A stretch of DNA of 64,000 bases, taken from the NCBI GenBank assembly GCA_030533445.1, contig CM060065.1, positions 5,280,974 to 5,344,973 on the forward strand, read 5' to 3'. A program made the position numbers and the translations under genes. Positions 23,187-35,593 of the stretch are shown here, piece by piece (the stretch's first letter is position 1; every line of letters begins with the position of its first letter). The notes beneath the pieces are model-generated. The model saw only the letters and a list, made by a program, of their open reading frames with translations, made no database searches and was not told the DNA's origin. The DNA is from Cyprinodon diabolis. Lineage: Eukaryota; Chordata; Actinopteri; Cyprinodontiformes; Cyprinodontidae.

Positions 23187-23916
23187 TGTAGGTACCAGAT
23201 CTGATCGGAGCCATGCCCCTTATTATGACGTCATCATATGGCAACTCCATTCGGACAAAGTGTATTTCAACTGTTTGTAAAGAATCAAATCTCTTTTGAA
23301 ATCTCAGCATATTATTACCTATATTTTCTATTATTTAAAATGTATTTGGAGATCTAAAGTAACAGAAAGTAGAAAACAATCATTGTCAGTCTTGAAGGAA
23401 AGTAATGCGTCCTAAGATTGAACTCTGCCATTTAACAAGCAGACAAAAAAGTCTCAGCTAATTTTTATTCTTTTTATTAAAACCTGAGGGCAGAGGAGGA
23501 CAAATAGAACATTTTGAAAAATGACTTTCTAAGAGATTTTAGACAAATAAAACAGTTATTCTACTTGTAGAAAAGGAATGGTTGTTGTTGACACTAATTT
23601 GAATGTAGTGTAGCTTAATATGGCTAACTGACTGAGCTAATAGAGGCTAACCTGTTAGCTAGTGAGCACAGCTAGCCACAGCGCTACCCAGCTCTCCCCC
23701 TTTATATCCTGGTCTTGCAGTTACTTTCTTCACCATAGACAGATTTTTTTCAGTTTTGTTATCGATCAGGGAAAACTTGATCGGTCATTAGACACGCTAA
23801 TGCTACAGATGTTGTCTGGGCAACCACAGTGTTTTACATCATGTAGCAACGTTCAGCCAATCATGTAGCGTAACGTCACTGGCATGCACAGGGCCCGAGC
23901 TGATCTGGTACCTACA
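23187..23916. mobile_element. 730-bp DNA transposon with 15-bp perfect TIRs
   Basis: TGTAGGTACCAGATC at 23187-23201 is exactly inverted at 23902-23916, and similarity continues inward (TGACGTCATC near the left, AACGTCACTGGCATG near the right). There is no transposase frame, so it is non-autonomous. The superfamily is unclear because no clear target duplication flanks it. Confidence 0.65.
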
Positions 23917-24469
23917 GGGACACTGGAGGTGGGTCAACATTTCTTGCTTTGCTTCTAATGCCTGGGTACTGTCTCATTTCTGGCGGCTGCCAGGCCTGAG
24001 CCTTTTGGTCCTGTAGAGTCCCCACTGGGGGGTTGTTTATCCTTGGACCCCAGGGCTGTCATCCAGGTCCACCTTTGGCGTGACCAGCTGCCGGTGGGGC
24101 CTATGGACTCGCTGCAGCGGCCCCGCAGGATCTCTGCAGTATCGGCTCCAGGGCGGAGTCCCTCAGGGACTGAGCCTCCTGTTTTTTCCTCATGCCCTTT
24201 CTGTCTCCATGTCCGTTGTATACAATTTTATTCCCTGAATCCTTTTCAAAAAAAGTTTCATATACAAGTACCAATGGGGACCTTATGGCGACAGTCATAA
24301 TGGTCTGCTTGGGAAAGGTATCAGTTGGGCTATCATCTAGCTCTGGGCAGTGGCGCCCCCAGGAATGTCTCATTGGGGTTGTACAAAGTTGTGCATGCAC
24401 AGTAGCTCCTCAGAAATCTAAAAGGATAGAGGAGCTTGAGGCGCCGGAGAGCTGAACCCAGAGCTGAAA
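23917..24469. other. No recognised feature
   Basis: Short overlapping frames on both strands; no identifiable repeat or gene. Confidence 0.35.
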
Positions 24470-25041
24470 GGATCTGTTCAATCTCTAACGTTCTGCTCTC
24501 TCAGCTTTTTCTCATAGTAGCTTCATCTGGTCTGTTCCTGTTTGGCTGTGACTCCATCCTGGAGAGAAACATCAGCTGTGCTGCTGCCATCAACGCCTTT
24601 GTTTATAGATGTTGGAGATCGGCCTGTTTTCCAGTGTAGTCCTGTTTCTCTGACTGTGACAGCTGATATGGGAGCTGGCTCAGAGCTCGTCTGCCTGGCT
24701 GTGTGTTTCCTGGACGGGGCCGCCTTTTACAGATGCTTTTTATATCTCTGATTCTGTCTCCTTGAACCCCAGTCAGCCTCAGCAGATGGCCGCTCACACT
24801 GAGCCTGGTTCTGCTGGAGGTTTCTTCCTTTTAAAAGGAATTTTTTCCTCTCCACTGTCGCTACAAGCATGCTTAGTGTGAGGGATTGCATTCGAGTCAA
24901 TGAGTCGATGCAATCAACTGGTTTTTCTTAGATAGAAAACTTTGGATCAATTTGATTGTATGATCTGGTGAACTGTAAAGTGCCTTGAAATGACATGTGT
25001 TGTGAATTGGCGCTATAGAAATAAAATGAATTGAATTGAAA
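24470..25041 (+). mobile_element. L2 3' UTR fragment
   Basis: About 570 bp of L2 3' UTR ending in ATTGAATTGAA. Its distal part forms the proximal half of the right arm of the inverted duplication. Confidence 0.88.
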
Positions 25042-25412
25042 TGAAAGGAACCAACCTCACAGTCACGACTCGCAATTAGAGACAATTCAAGAAAGAGAGA
25101 GAGAGAAAGAGAAATGGGGCAAGAAAATTTTAATTAAGTGAATCCCCTTAAAGCAAACTATTACATCCCCAAGATGAATGTAATTTTCTATTTGCACCCA
25201 AGTTAATGTTGCTCTGTTTTAGGCTCCGCCTCTAAGACTAGATGGTTGGTTGTCTTAGCATCTAATTGGCTGTCAATTTTCCACCATTTAAACCTGCTCA
25301 GGTGGTTTTTGTAGGGGAGAGCTGCCTTTTGTTTAAACCCAGTTTGCTCCTGTTCATGTGCTTTTTAGGTAGGTTATTTTGTAGGCTTGTATATTTTGGT
25401 GTTAGTTTGAGT
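24625..25412 (+). repeat. Right arm of the inverted duplication
   Basis: L2 3' end plus the ~370-bp unit at 25042-25412, mirrored at 20703-21515. Outer limit near GGTGTTAGTTTG. Base differences and indels are scattered, so the duplication is not very recent. Confidence 0.8.
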
Positions 25413-28208
25413 TAGGTAAGCCCACTTTTCTTTTACTTTTTAGCCTTATACAGAACAATTTATTTAAAAGAAATGGCAGTATAAACTTATTTAAATGCCT
25501 TTTTAACTCCTTGTGTGAATAAATTTATGTTGGTCCCTTATACCTGCTAGAGCCAGCCAACGTAACACAAACTTACCAAAAGAAGCTGGAGGTGAAAACG
25601 TTTGGAACTGATCAACCAAACATGAATCAGCAGTCCAAAAGACAGATGGAGACGGTACACACAGTCTTTTTCCAGGACCTGGTTTAGCTACAAGGCTTGG
25701 CTAACTGCATGCAGCGAGGCTAATGCTTTTTTCTGCTGCCGCGACTGCTGGCCTGCTTTTTCAAACATCAGGATCTGACCCAGCACGGATAAAGACAGGT
25801 AGGACTGATTTAAAGCACTTTTTAGAAAAGGCAAAGAAGAATGAACAATCTCTCAAAATAAATAGTTTTATATATTAAAAAATATATAAAACTGACTAAA
25901 AGCTTCTCCATTATTAAACTGGAACATTATTATTTTAGGTTTGTGGCACAATATTGGACCATGCAAAACACAGATTTACCTTCACAAAGCCTCAGAAGGG
26001 CAAGATTTATGTGCAAATAGTAAACCTGTACATTATATTGTGTTTTGTTTTTATAATGTTTGCATTCTTATAAACATACTGGTGTGATAAAATAGTATAT
26101 GTTTAATTTGTTTTAGGTATACGTCTATTTCAAATTTGTAGCCCCCCCGGAGAAAACTCCACCAGCCGCCAGTGGTTCTGAGGCCAAAAGGAAAAGTGTA
26201 GTTGAAGTAGGCATGCAAAAAAACTGACTCAGTGGAAGGAGTGTCCAAACTCTCCGCTGAGGCCATTTAAAGACAAACTACACAAATGATGTAGACTTGA
26301 ACAGTCTTCAAACAATCTGTGGAAACCTGAGTGTTTAAGCCTTGAAATCTGTCCCAGGAACGGTGTAAGCAAGCATTTATTCTTTGCAATCAATAAACTA
26401 GAAATCTCTTCTGACACACGTGAACACACAATGTTGTGAAAGACGGAAAAAAAAAGACCTCAAACTCAATATTGCCCAGCAAGACCGGCCCCTGTGATAT
26501 ATTTATAGACAAGTGTGCAACACAATCAAGAAGCATTTTGTCCTCAAGTGGGGGAAATATGGTTTTGGTGATATTGGGTGGCATGGGAGTGAGGGTAATG
26601 ATTGATTATAGCCAGACACAACTCTTGTTGCTAATTCAATCATCGCTGAAAAATGATAAAAACTGTTGAGCAACAAAAAAAACCTGCGCCGCATACACAT
26701 GCTCACACCGAGCCTCGCTCTCACTCCCTTTCTTCTTTCTTGTTGTGAGATTGTCAGAGCAAATTATCGCAATTAACATGGCCTTGGGCAGAAAGCGAGG
26801 AGTTTGGAGTTTGTCACACCGCAATCCTGTTATCTACAAATGAAAAAGAAAAAAAAAACAGAGACAATCTTTTTCCCTTAGCTTGTAGTCTGCTTTTTTT
26901 CATCTTTTGAGGCGCTGTCCTTGTCCTGTGGGCGTCTGTGATGCTGTCATGGTGTCTTACCTGATTGAGGATGAGACAGAGACGTTGGCATCGGCCCAGA
27001 TGAAAACACTGTTAATGCGTCTTAATGAGTACATGTCGGCCATTTGGATCCATATCTAGACACAACACTAAAGTGAAAAATAATAAATATATATATGTAT
27101 AAATCACTTGCTTTTCCATAGGACGTGTACCTTCAGCATTTTATGCATACTTTTATAACTGCACAATAATTCAAATCTCTAAAATGCAGCAGTGGATTTC
27201 TCTGTGGTCTTTCTGCTCTGAGTTCGTTTGGTTTTGCATCCAGCAGCTGTCTGCAAGCTGACCCTGGATCTAAGCTGTGGTGCGACAGCGCTATGTGCGT
27301 CCGCACTCATAATTGTCCTTGTAAATGTCAGTCTTTGACATTTACCAGGTGACACCCGGTCAATATTTTCCACTTCAGAGTTTATGCTATGAAGGAAATA
27401 GGATATGCTCATAGCTTAAACTGTGGATGATGACTACGCACTCTCCAGAGATATTATCAGAGCGAGCAGTGATGCTCCTCTTTGTCTGCTCACGCTGATG
27501 TTTGCAATGACCTCATGCAGGCAAAGCTGACCCTATTAGCGTTGTTTATGGCATGTTTAAGACTAGTAAACATGGCAGTAAACCCTCCATTAGGCCACGT
27601 TCCCCTCATTAACTTGTATGAAGCTAAATATTCTTTTGTGTTTAATGCTTCAGCACTTGAAGACTTATTTCTAGACTATTTCAACCTCGCAGTCAGCTGA
27701 TCCAGCCAATTTATCTGTGCAGCAGTCTGTGATTTAGTATAAGCAATAACATTTTTAGATTAAGTGTGTTGCTGCTTTTTTTCCCCTGGTCAGTAGAGAA
27801 ATATGCATTTGATTTGGAGGTATATTGTGAGTGGAGGATGAGGCCATAGGTTTGAGGGGTCAGGGGCCTGAGCTTTTATGTTGCAGGCTAGAAGACATGT
27901 TTTGAGTGAATGGCCCAATAAAAGCAAATGATTGGTTGTGCATATAATGTCTTGCTTTGATATTTCAGTCATGTTTCTTTGACTTTAAATCATTTATTAT
28001 TGCCTGTTGTAAACGCCTCTGCATTGGTTGCAGACTTTTTAATTTCTTTGGGATGTGAGCTGAGTGATTGTAAGGTTTTCAGATCTTTTTTTCTCACTAA
28101 TCTGGAGGATTGTTCTGTAACTGAACCATCTAAGCCTCTGTGTCAGAGTTAGAAAGAAAAACACAGTACCAGACACCAATGTAAGCTGCAGCGTGCAGTA
28201 GGAGAGGA
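25413..28208. other. Apparently single-copy sequence, no gene recognised
   Basis: Longest stretch with little visible repeat content. No frame over 97 residues and no domain motif. Some blocks (for example 27480-27620) are less AT-biased and rich in TTAAC and TAAT words, as conserved non-coding elements often are, but this cannot be decided here. Confidence 0.35.
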
Positions 28209-28625
28209 ACAGGGGTGAATTTAGGAAATTTGGGGCCCTAGGCGAAGACAGGCAGGTGGCCCTCTGAATTGAGAAGACAACACATAAAACAGACCCATTA
28301 TACAGATAGAGAAATGTTAACAGAATAGACATCCATCATTTGTTCTAGGTTTTGTCCCTTTTCTTGTTGTTTTCCTCTCTATGTTTTGTACTCAGCTGAC
28401 TTTTCATGCTGTCTCAAAAGAAATGACATTTTTTTTCCAAGCGACGGCCAAAGTAAATAACCCAGTCCTTCTTTTCACTGTAGACAAGCCATGATCTGCT
28501 TATCTGTTCTCCATTTTTCATTTGGATGAAATAATAGCTGCATGAATCATGACAGCAGACAAGATGGAGGAAAGCAGGAGGCGGGGTTACCAATCTACTG
28601 GCTCTGGAGAGACAGATCCTATTGC
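28209..28625 (-). mobile_element. hAT-like GGGCCCTAGGC family, partial copy
   Basis: From CAGGGGTGAATTTAGG through GGGGCCCTAGGCGAAGACA, then matching 10958 back to about 10528 in the full copy. It crosses the empty MITE site (GGGGTTACCAATCTACT) and then ends. Confidence 0.75.
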
Positions 28626-29793
28626 AAAACCTGGTCTTAGCATAATTGCACTTTTTTGACTTTGCCATAATTAGCGAAATACAACATGAGGTTAAACAAC
28701 ATTGACTGCTAATTTCTTGCTGTTAGCTAGTGAGCTAACATGAGTGCTTCGCCTTATTTCCTTTTGGATTAAAGGCATGTCGCGTAACTTTTGGCCACTA
28801 GGGACGCTAGACCTGTAACTGTCCATATTTGGCTAAGCATCAAAATTATTAACAAAGATATATGACTGTATACTAGGTGCAAAGTGTTAACTTAGCAGTC
28901 TAATAAGTTGAGAACAGACGATCTGTTTTACATCCCGCTTATTCTTTAAGGCTGCACCAACGAACAAACTCCTTCCCAAGATCGACTCTTGTTTTTCCTT
29001 GCACATAATCCCTTTCATGTTTTCTCTTTTTAGCCTCTTCAGAAGGTCTAAACTTTTTTTTTCTTCTTGCCAGAAGTCAAGCAGGAGGAAAAATAGGAGA
29101 GAGAAAGCCTTAGCTCCATGAGTATGTAAGAGCCTGTGGCTGTAAAGTGATACGTTCTTCCAGGTCACATGACCTGGCCAACAACGGTGCGTCTTCTCCC
29201 AACTAACATAGGTGGCATTTCAAGTGGGGAGCCTGCTGGTAGTATTGATAGTGTCCAGTGTTGTATATTGGTCTGAGGAATCATTTAAAATAACTCATAA
29301 CCGGCAACTCTTCAGGTCACTATAGCCCCATTTACACTAGCCCTCTGAAACTGATCTGTGCCGAGTTCGGGCCGAGCTTGGATTACTTAACCGTGCCGAG
29401 CTCGGTTCCTTACGACCATTTACACATCATGCGCGGTTCCTCGACTCCTATCGACGATCTACGGTACTACTGCTCTCTGATGATTGAAGGAGGGAATCAA
29501 GCAAATCAAAATGGCAGTGGTGTAACATTAAGGAAGTTTGGTTGTAAGAGCGATATTTAGTTGTTTGCGGAGAGTCAGGCGAGGAAGGCAGCCTTTGGTG
29601 CATTTACTTGGTAAAGTGGATGCGACAAACGATAGTCTAATCAGGGCTTATGGACGCAGGAAACAACGACGGACATTGAGGTTCATCACACTGCTAAGCA
29701 GAATCCTCACTAGATATCGTGTGGCACGGCAGGGAAGCTAGTATTTTTATGAATGTCGGAAATTTCATGATTATGGAGGCTGACTGTAAGGAG
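28626..29793. other. No gene recognised; contains one arm of a dispersed repeat
   Basis: 29325-29460 resembles 54916-55060 (CCCCATTT.CACTA.CCCTCTGAAACTGATC, then a GAGTTCGG...GCTTGGAT block), so a weakly conserved repeat is present, possibly a DNA transposon end. The rest shows no feature. Confidence 0.4.
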
Positions 29794-29964
29794 CACTGCA
29801 AAAACGATCTACAAATAAGTAAAATTTTCTTGAATTAAGTGTATTTACCCTTAATTTGAGCAGGTTAATGTCATTGGCAAACTATCTAATTTACCTGCTC
29901 AAATTAAGGGTAGATATACTTAATTTAAGAAATTTTTACTTATTTCTAGATCGTTTTTGCAGTG
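29794..29964. mobile_element. Foldback derivative of the palindromic MITE
   Basis: 171 bp with CACTGCAAAAAC at the left and GTTTTTGCAGTG at the right. Both halves are left arms of the MITE facing each other, so the fold is nearly perfect over ~75 bp. It is followed after a few bases by a right-half copy at 29973-30106. Confidence 0.8.
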
Positions 29965-29972
29965 TGGAATGT

Positions 29973-30106
29973 GGAATTTAACTTTTAAAATAAGATAATT
30001 AGATAATATGCACTTGAAATAAGACGATGCAATTGTGTTTTAATATTTGAAGTGTTAAATGTCTTGTTCCATTGGCAAAATGTCTCTTTTACCTCCTTAA
30101 TTCAAG
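29973..30106 (+). mobile_element. Partial palindromic MITE, right half
   Basis: Carries the AAAATAAGATAATTAGATAATATGC core, the TTCCATTGGCAAAATGTC block and the TACCTCCTTAATTCAAG block of the family. The right terminus is missing. Confidence 0.7.
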
Positions 30107-30552
30107 CTCTTCTTTATCTGAGTACCGAGCCAGAACTGAACAGCGCCGAGCCCTATTGATGAACTAATACCAGTTTAGAACGATTCTGTTGTGTCTGAAG
30201 CGGTTTGATTACGTTTATGTGCCAGTTACACTCAACAGTTATCTCAGTTACCATGCTCGGACTAATCTCGACATGGTTTCAAAAGGGTAGTGTACAGTTA
30301 CAGCCATTCAAAATGGCCCTTCCGCAGAATTGCAGCAGACTTCCCAGCCAAGGAAGCCAAGGGCCCAGCAAGGAAAGTGGGGAAATTCTGAATGGCTACT
30401 ACTGTTAATGGGGCCTTTAAAATTTTATCTAAAAAAACACTTATTAATAATAATTTACAGTAATTTACAGCACAGAGCAAATAAATTAAAGACCAAGAGA
30501 ATGCCAAGAGTGTGCAAAACAGTAATCAAAGCAAAAGGTGGCTACTTTACTG
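30107..30552. other. No recognised feature
   Basis: Short frames only. Sequence near 30110-30190 (GAGTACCGAGCC...GCGCCGAGCCC) may be the far end of the repeat starting near 29325. Confidence 0.3.
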
Positions 30553-30770
30553 TTGGTGGTCAGAGGGGCCGGTGGCGCCAGTGTGCGGCAGCTCAGCTTC
30601 TGTCAGTGAGCCCCAGGGCAGCTGTGGCTACAATGTAGCTTGCCACCATCAGTGTGTGTGTGTGCGTGAATGGGTGAATGACTGAATGTAGTGTAAAACG
30701 CTTTGGTCAAGTCTCCGGACTTGAAAAAAGGCGCTATATAAGTACATGCCATTTACCATTTACTTTAAAG
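30553..30770 (+). mobile_element. tRNA-derived SINE, 5'-truncated
   Basis: Body and 3' end of the SINE also seen at 53021: CAGTGAGCCCCAGGGCAGCT, TGAATGGGTGAATGACTGA, and the tail GGCGCTATATAAGTACATGC with CATTTACCATTT. The tRNA-like head is absent. Confidence 0.8.
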
Positions 30771-31705
30771 AACCTAGAATATAAGACGTATTTTCAGTTG
30801 TTTCACACTTTTTTGTTAAGTATATAATTCCACATGTGTTAATTCGTAGTTTTGATGCCTTTAGTGTGAATCTACATAGTCATGAAAATAAAGAAAACAC
30901 AATAGTATATATATTTATGTATAAATATGAGAAATATTGGAGAAAGTTATAGATCCATCGATTGCCTGAATTATGTTTGTTTTTATTTGTGTCGCAGAGA
31001 ATCTGGACACAGAAGAACATTTGCTCTCAATCATAAGTCGTTGACAACATGAAGACTCCCCCAATTTAAAATCTGTTTTAAGAGAACAGACCCTACAAAT
31101 ATGTAAAGGCAGCAGATCTGAATGTCACCCAGGTAATAATACAGACAAATTAGCCTGAATCAAATCAGTGTGGAGATTCAGGCTTCCTGCTAATTAGAGT
31201 GAGGGTTATTGCTTCGCTGGAAGAACAGTTAAGAAGAAGAGAGGGCGGGCTGAGGTGGAGTGGGCTGGTTGAACGGCAGTAGAACAGAAAAGGGTCTTTC
31301 AATTCAATCTTTAGCTTTAATGGTAATGTTTAATTTGTCATGAGGGAGTGATGTTTCATAAAGGGCACACAGCTCCTGTTTAATTGGGGTGAACTTGGAG
31401 GCTGGTAATGAGTGGGAGGAACAGTAGCAGTGTGGCCAAAGCTGATTTTTATTTACCATGAAATAAGACGCCATCAGGTGAGATCAAACCGGAGGTAAAT
31501 AATCGGCTTTTAAAAAGGCGGATGATGATGTTGTTTCTGTTATACTGAGACCAGAGATAATTACAGCCTTCACTCCAGGATTGGCAAAAGTTTCACACTT
31601 ATCTAGAAGGAAGATAAAGTCTCAGTGAGACTGACTGTTAGATATTCAGTCCCTATGAGGGGCACAGCACTAGAGATTTACCTGCTTGCTTAATTTTAAA
31701 TGTTG
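30771..31705. other. No recognised feature
   Basis: Apparently single-copy, AT-rich sequence. No coding signal. Confidence 0.35.
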
Positions 31706-31968
31706 CACTGGAAAAATGATATAGAAATTAGTATAAAATGTCTTAAATCAAGTGTATTTAGCCTTAATTTGAGTAGTTAAATGAGATAGTTTGCCAATGC
31801 AATTAGTATTTTTACCTTTAAAATAAGATAATTTGATAAGTTTTTTCTTATTTTAAATGTGAATTGTCTTGATCCATTGGCAAAGCGTCTCACCTCCTCA
31901 ATTCAAGAAAAAAAAATTCACTTCTTTTAAGAAAAAAATACTTATTAAGATTTGAATTTTTTGCAGTG
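31706..31968 (+). mobile_element. Palindromic MITE, near full length
   Basis: CACTGGAAAAATG at the left, TTTTTTGCAGTG at the right, with all inner blocks, including AATGAGATAGTTTGCCAATG and TTGATCCATTGGCAAAG. Confidence 0.85.
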
Positions 31969-32503
31969 TATTTATTTCTGCTGAACATGTAAATCAGCCA
32001 AACACTCATGGAGCAGCGGAGCTTAGAGAGCTCCATGCTCAGCTGCTCATTTAGCTGTTGTTTATTAATCTTTTGGGGTATTTGTTAATGTGTGTGATGA
32101 TGATAGCGTACTTCATTGTTGTAGATCAGGCAATCACATCACGTCAACTACAAAATGCTCCATCTCACCTGCAAAAAACAAAGAAAGAAAAATTGTATTA
32201 TTATGTCAAAGTGTCTCTATCTGTATAACTGATCTGCTGTTTCGCGTTTTTTCCTTCCTTTTCCTTGTGAACTTTGATCGTGATCCTCAGCTACGAACAC
32301 AAACTACATTCATAAAAGGGTCAGGAAGAAACTCCTGTTTAACGCCATGCAGGCGAACCACAGGACAAAAGTTGAACGGTTCGTCGTCGTTCATGCAGAT
32401 CCTCGAAGAGACCCGGAACCATCAGAGCAGCGCCACAGTGATGGCGCAGTCTGCAGCTACACGGCATCACTGGACATAATCTGAAATATGAAAGAAAGGC
32501 TGT
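31969..32503. other. No recognised feature
   Basis: A 129-residue frame at 32090-32479 has no family resemblance or compositional support and is probably chance. Confidence 0.35.
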
Positions 32504-33580
32504 TTAAAGGAAAAGTTAGCAAGAAATTATCAATGGATCATTATTTATACATAAAACTAATATGTTACGCTGTGATTTAATGAATTTAGCGTTAATCAGT
32601 AAAAAAATAAAAACAATAAATTTTGTCGCGATCACTGTGTCTGGGAGCGGCCATTTTTGCCCATATATAGCAACACCTCCCTCCTGCCATCTTCCAGCAG
32701 TGACGTCACGGTGCGGTAAGCCTAGCGCCATTCTCCCCGCTTTACAAGCTAAATCAATGGGAACTACTAGACACATCTGCAATCAACAACAATTATTGAA
32801 GATTTCCAGAGGACTTCACCATTGAAATTCACCAGAGCTATAGTGAAACTGACAATGCCCACGTGCATGGCAGCTGGATGCAGGAATACATCGGGTAGAA
32901 GTGAAAAATAAAGAGTTATTTCCCCTTTCCGATCCATGATCCTCCACGGACGGTTCGTAGTTGGATCGCCAACTTGAAGAGGGAGGATTAGCCATCAAAC
33001 TTCTGGCCAGAGAAAAAACCCGTAATATGTAGCCAACATTTGGAAGAAGAATGTTTTCAAGATGACTTGGATAATAGCGCGTTGTGACAAACACCAGATA
33101 CAGCACTGGGACTTGATCAACAGCTGATACCGCAGCGTGACGTCACAAACCAGTAGGTGGCAGTAGTGTTCTTTGACAAACATGGATGCCTCCAGTAAAG
33201 CACATTTAAATGAAAATTACTCTTAATTAAAATCATTTACAATTTATTGAACAGTATGTAATAATTTCTAATTTAAAGTACTTTCAGGAGTTTGAATTCT
33301 GAGTATGACTGGAGTGTCGTATCGACATTCATGGGAGCGAGACGGTCCTCAGCTGGGATGCATTTTCAGGACCTGGACAGCGACCTCCAACTGATGGAAA
33401 CAGGAATTATGTTCTGTACCAGTAAGTCATCAGGAAGTCGGTCTGAAATTTAAAAGAAAGGCTTCATCAGGGTCTGGACCTTAAACAGGCTACTAACAGC
33501 AGATTCACCCATTAAAAATAGCGTGTAATAATTTCATATTTAAAGTTTGAATAATGAATATATCCGGACTTCTCCTTTAA
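32504..33580 (+). mobile_element. Kolobok-like THAP transposon remnant, fullest copy
   Basis: TTAAAGGAAAAGTTAGC at the left and TCCGGACTTCTCCTTTAA at the right, 1,077 bp, TTAA at each edge. Kolobok transposons target TTAA and encode a THAP zinc finger, and both traits are visible. Copies 1 and 3 share nearly the whole sequence in opposite orientation; copy 4 (52504) shares the first ~175 bp. Confidence 0.75.
32855..33110 (+). pseudogene. THAP zinc-finger remnant of a Kolobok-like transposase
   Basis: ATG at 32855 opens MPTCMAAGCRNTSGRSEK, then a TAA. After a frame change and about 30 residues, WIANLKRED is followed by NFWPEKKPVICSQHLEEECF. The Cys pair (C-x4-C) and the later C-x2-H are about 50 residues apart, matching the C2CH THAP module that binds DNA in transposase N-termini. 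Stops and frameshifts abolish coding, and the catalytic region is absent. The family call rests on this spacing plus TTAA-type ends. Confidence 0.7.
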
Positions 33581-34589
33581 ATGATTAACATGGCAGAACT
33601 CTACAGGGCAAAGCGGAAACCAATATATCTGCTGTGCTGCTGATGCTTTCCTCTCATCTGAATTTATTAAAGGTATTTATTTTATAACAGTCGCATATTT
33701 GTAAACAAAGAAGAGGAAAGCACACTTCGCAGCTTTTTAAATTCATAAATAGGAAAAGAAACAACAAAGAATATTTAAATTAAGTCTTTTATTTAGTGTT
33801 TTTATTTTACACTAAAGGTCAGCTTATCTTTCTGAAATGATTATTATTAATTCTAATTATTTATCTGATACTCAAAAGATATTTTCTAAATAACATTTAA
33901 GCCACAAATGTGTGTAATGCACAATTAAATATAAAAAACAACAATTCAAAATGATATATTAAACAGTTAAATGTTATTTTGAAAAATAATTGATTTAGAA
34001 ATGGCTGACTTAATTTTTCTAAATAAATATGGAGTATTTTAGATGGTCTCCAGTCTCTGGGATGTCGTTATTTCTGGGGTCAAAGGCTGAAATGTTTTAG
34101 AGGCTCTGCCTTAATCAATAATGAGGTAACAATGATCAGCTCAGCAGTGTGAGCATCATAGCCTACCGTACATCAATAACCAGGCCCTTTAATTAGTTCA
34201 CTGCTGTTTTATACACTGAAGGACTTTATGTTGTTTCCAGATATTTTCAAAGCAGAGAACATTTCAGGGATCCATTATTAAATATTCAACCTTTGAAGCT
34301 GCTGCCGCTGATTGAAAATAGATCCATACGTTTCTCTGCAATTGTCCTGTTTTCTTTTGTTTCCTGATTTCCAGAAAATCTTGAACATTTTAGCGTGTTT
34401 TGAACTCCAGATTTTGACCTGTGCTGCTCCTTCGACTTTGATTTATGTTCATCGCACAATAATTATTTCTTGCAGGATAAGAAAACTCAGTTTTAGATGC
34501 ATTAGATGGTTGGATTCACCTCACATTGTAATCTGAAAACCATCACTGACACTATCAAACTTTCAACATGAAATGACAACCAATTTATA
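33581..34589. other. No recognised feature
   Basis: Strongly AT-rich, non-coding. 34100-34320 has several TAAT-type words and a more balanced base content. Confidence 0.35.
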
Positions 34590-34836
34590 CACTGCAAAAA
34601 AATAAAATCTAAAGAAGTAAGTTTTCTTGAACTGTGGATGAAAGTGAGACACACACATTTAAAATAAAAAAAACACACAATTACATTGTCTTATCTCAAG
34701 TGCATATTGTCTAATTATCTTAAGAGTAAAAATACTCATTCCATTTGCAAACAATCTATTTACCTACTCATTAAGTGTAAATACACTTGATTTAAGACAT
34801 TTTTTTTACTTATTTCTAGATCAGTTTTTCAGTGTA
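34590..34836 (+). mobile_element. Palindromic MITE copy
   Basis: From CACTGCAAAAAAAT to TTTTTCAGTG with the family's inner blocks; internally shortened. Confidence 0.75.
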
Positions 34837-35146
34837 TCTCTCTCTATTTATATCACATGTTTATAGTTTGTCTTGCTTTAAGAGTTACTTTATTTGAATG
34901 GTCCAACTTTACAAAATATGCTGGAAATTATTTTTTCTGCTTGAAGTTATAATTTCAGTTCTTTTGAGTAAGTCCTCCCTCATTTTAGTGTATCTTGTTT
35001 TAAAAGCCCCTTTTTTTCAGTGGAAAATAGCAGAAATCAGCTCTGCAAGAACAGATGAAAACATAAGAGAAACAACTAAATTCAGTTTATTTAATTTTAG
35101 CAGGGGAATAATATGATCTGCCCAAGGAATGAGGGTTTTTGTCCTT

Positions 35147-35417
35147 TGCACTGGAAAAAATCTACATAAGTAATTTTTTTCTTAAAATAAGTGCATTTGT
35201 TCTTGAATTGAGGAGATAAAAGAGACATTTTGCCAATGGAACAAGACAATTTACACTTAAAATAAGAAAACACTATTGCATTGTCTTATTTCAAGTGCAA
35301 TTTATCTAAAAACCTTATTTTAAGAGTAAAAATACGCATTCCATTGGCAAACTATTTCAAATACAGGTAAATACACTTAATTTAAGTATACTTATTTGTA
35401 GATAGTTTTTTCCAGTA
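35147..35417 (+). mobile_element. Palindromic MITE copy
   Basis: Starts GCACTGGAAAAAATC, carries CTTAAAATAAGTGCATTTGTTC, and ends TTTTTTCCAGT. Read in this direction it is the mirror of the 56202 copy. Confidence 0.8.
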
Positions 35418-35593
35418 TGAATAAAATCACTGAAATATACACTTGAGATAAGATGACATGTTAATTATTTTAAAAATAAATTATCTTATTTAATTGGTAA
35501 ATTGTCTTTATAACCTTCTTAAATAAGGGAAAAATAATCTAAGTTTCAGGCAAACTGACAGGCTGGTGTTTTACAGTATGTGGCAAAGAGGAT

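Noticed and set aside
23187..23916. hAT assignment for the TGTAGGTACC element
   Set aside because: The TIRs are clear but no 8-bp target duplication could be found, so the superfamily was left open.
32090..32479. 129-residue frame as a host gene
   Set aside because: No domain, no splice context, and composition like its surroundings; a chance frame is the simpler reading.
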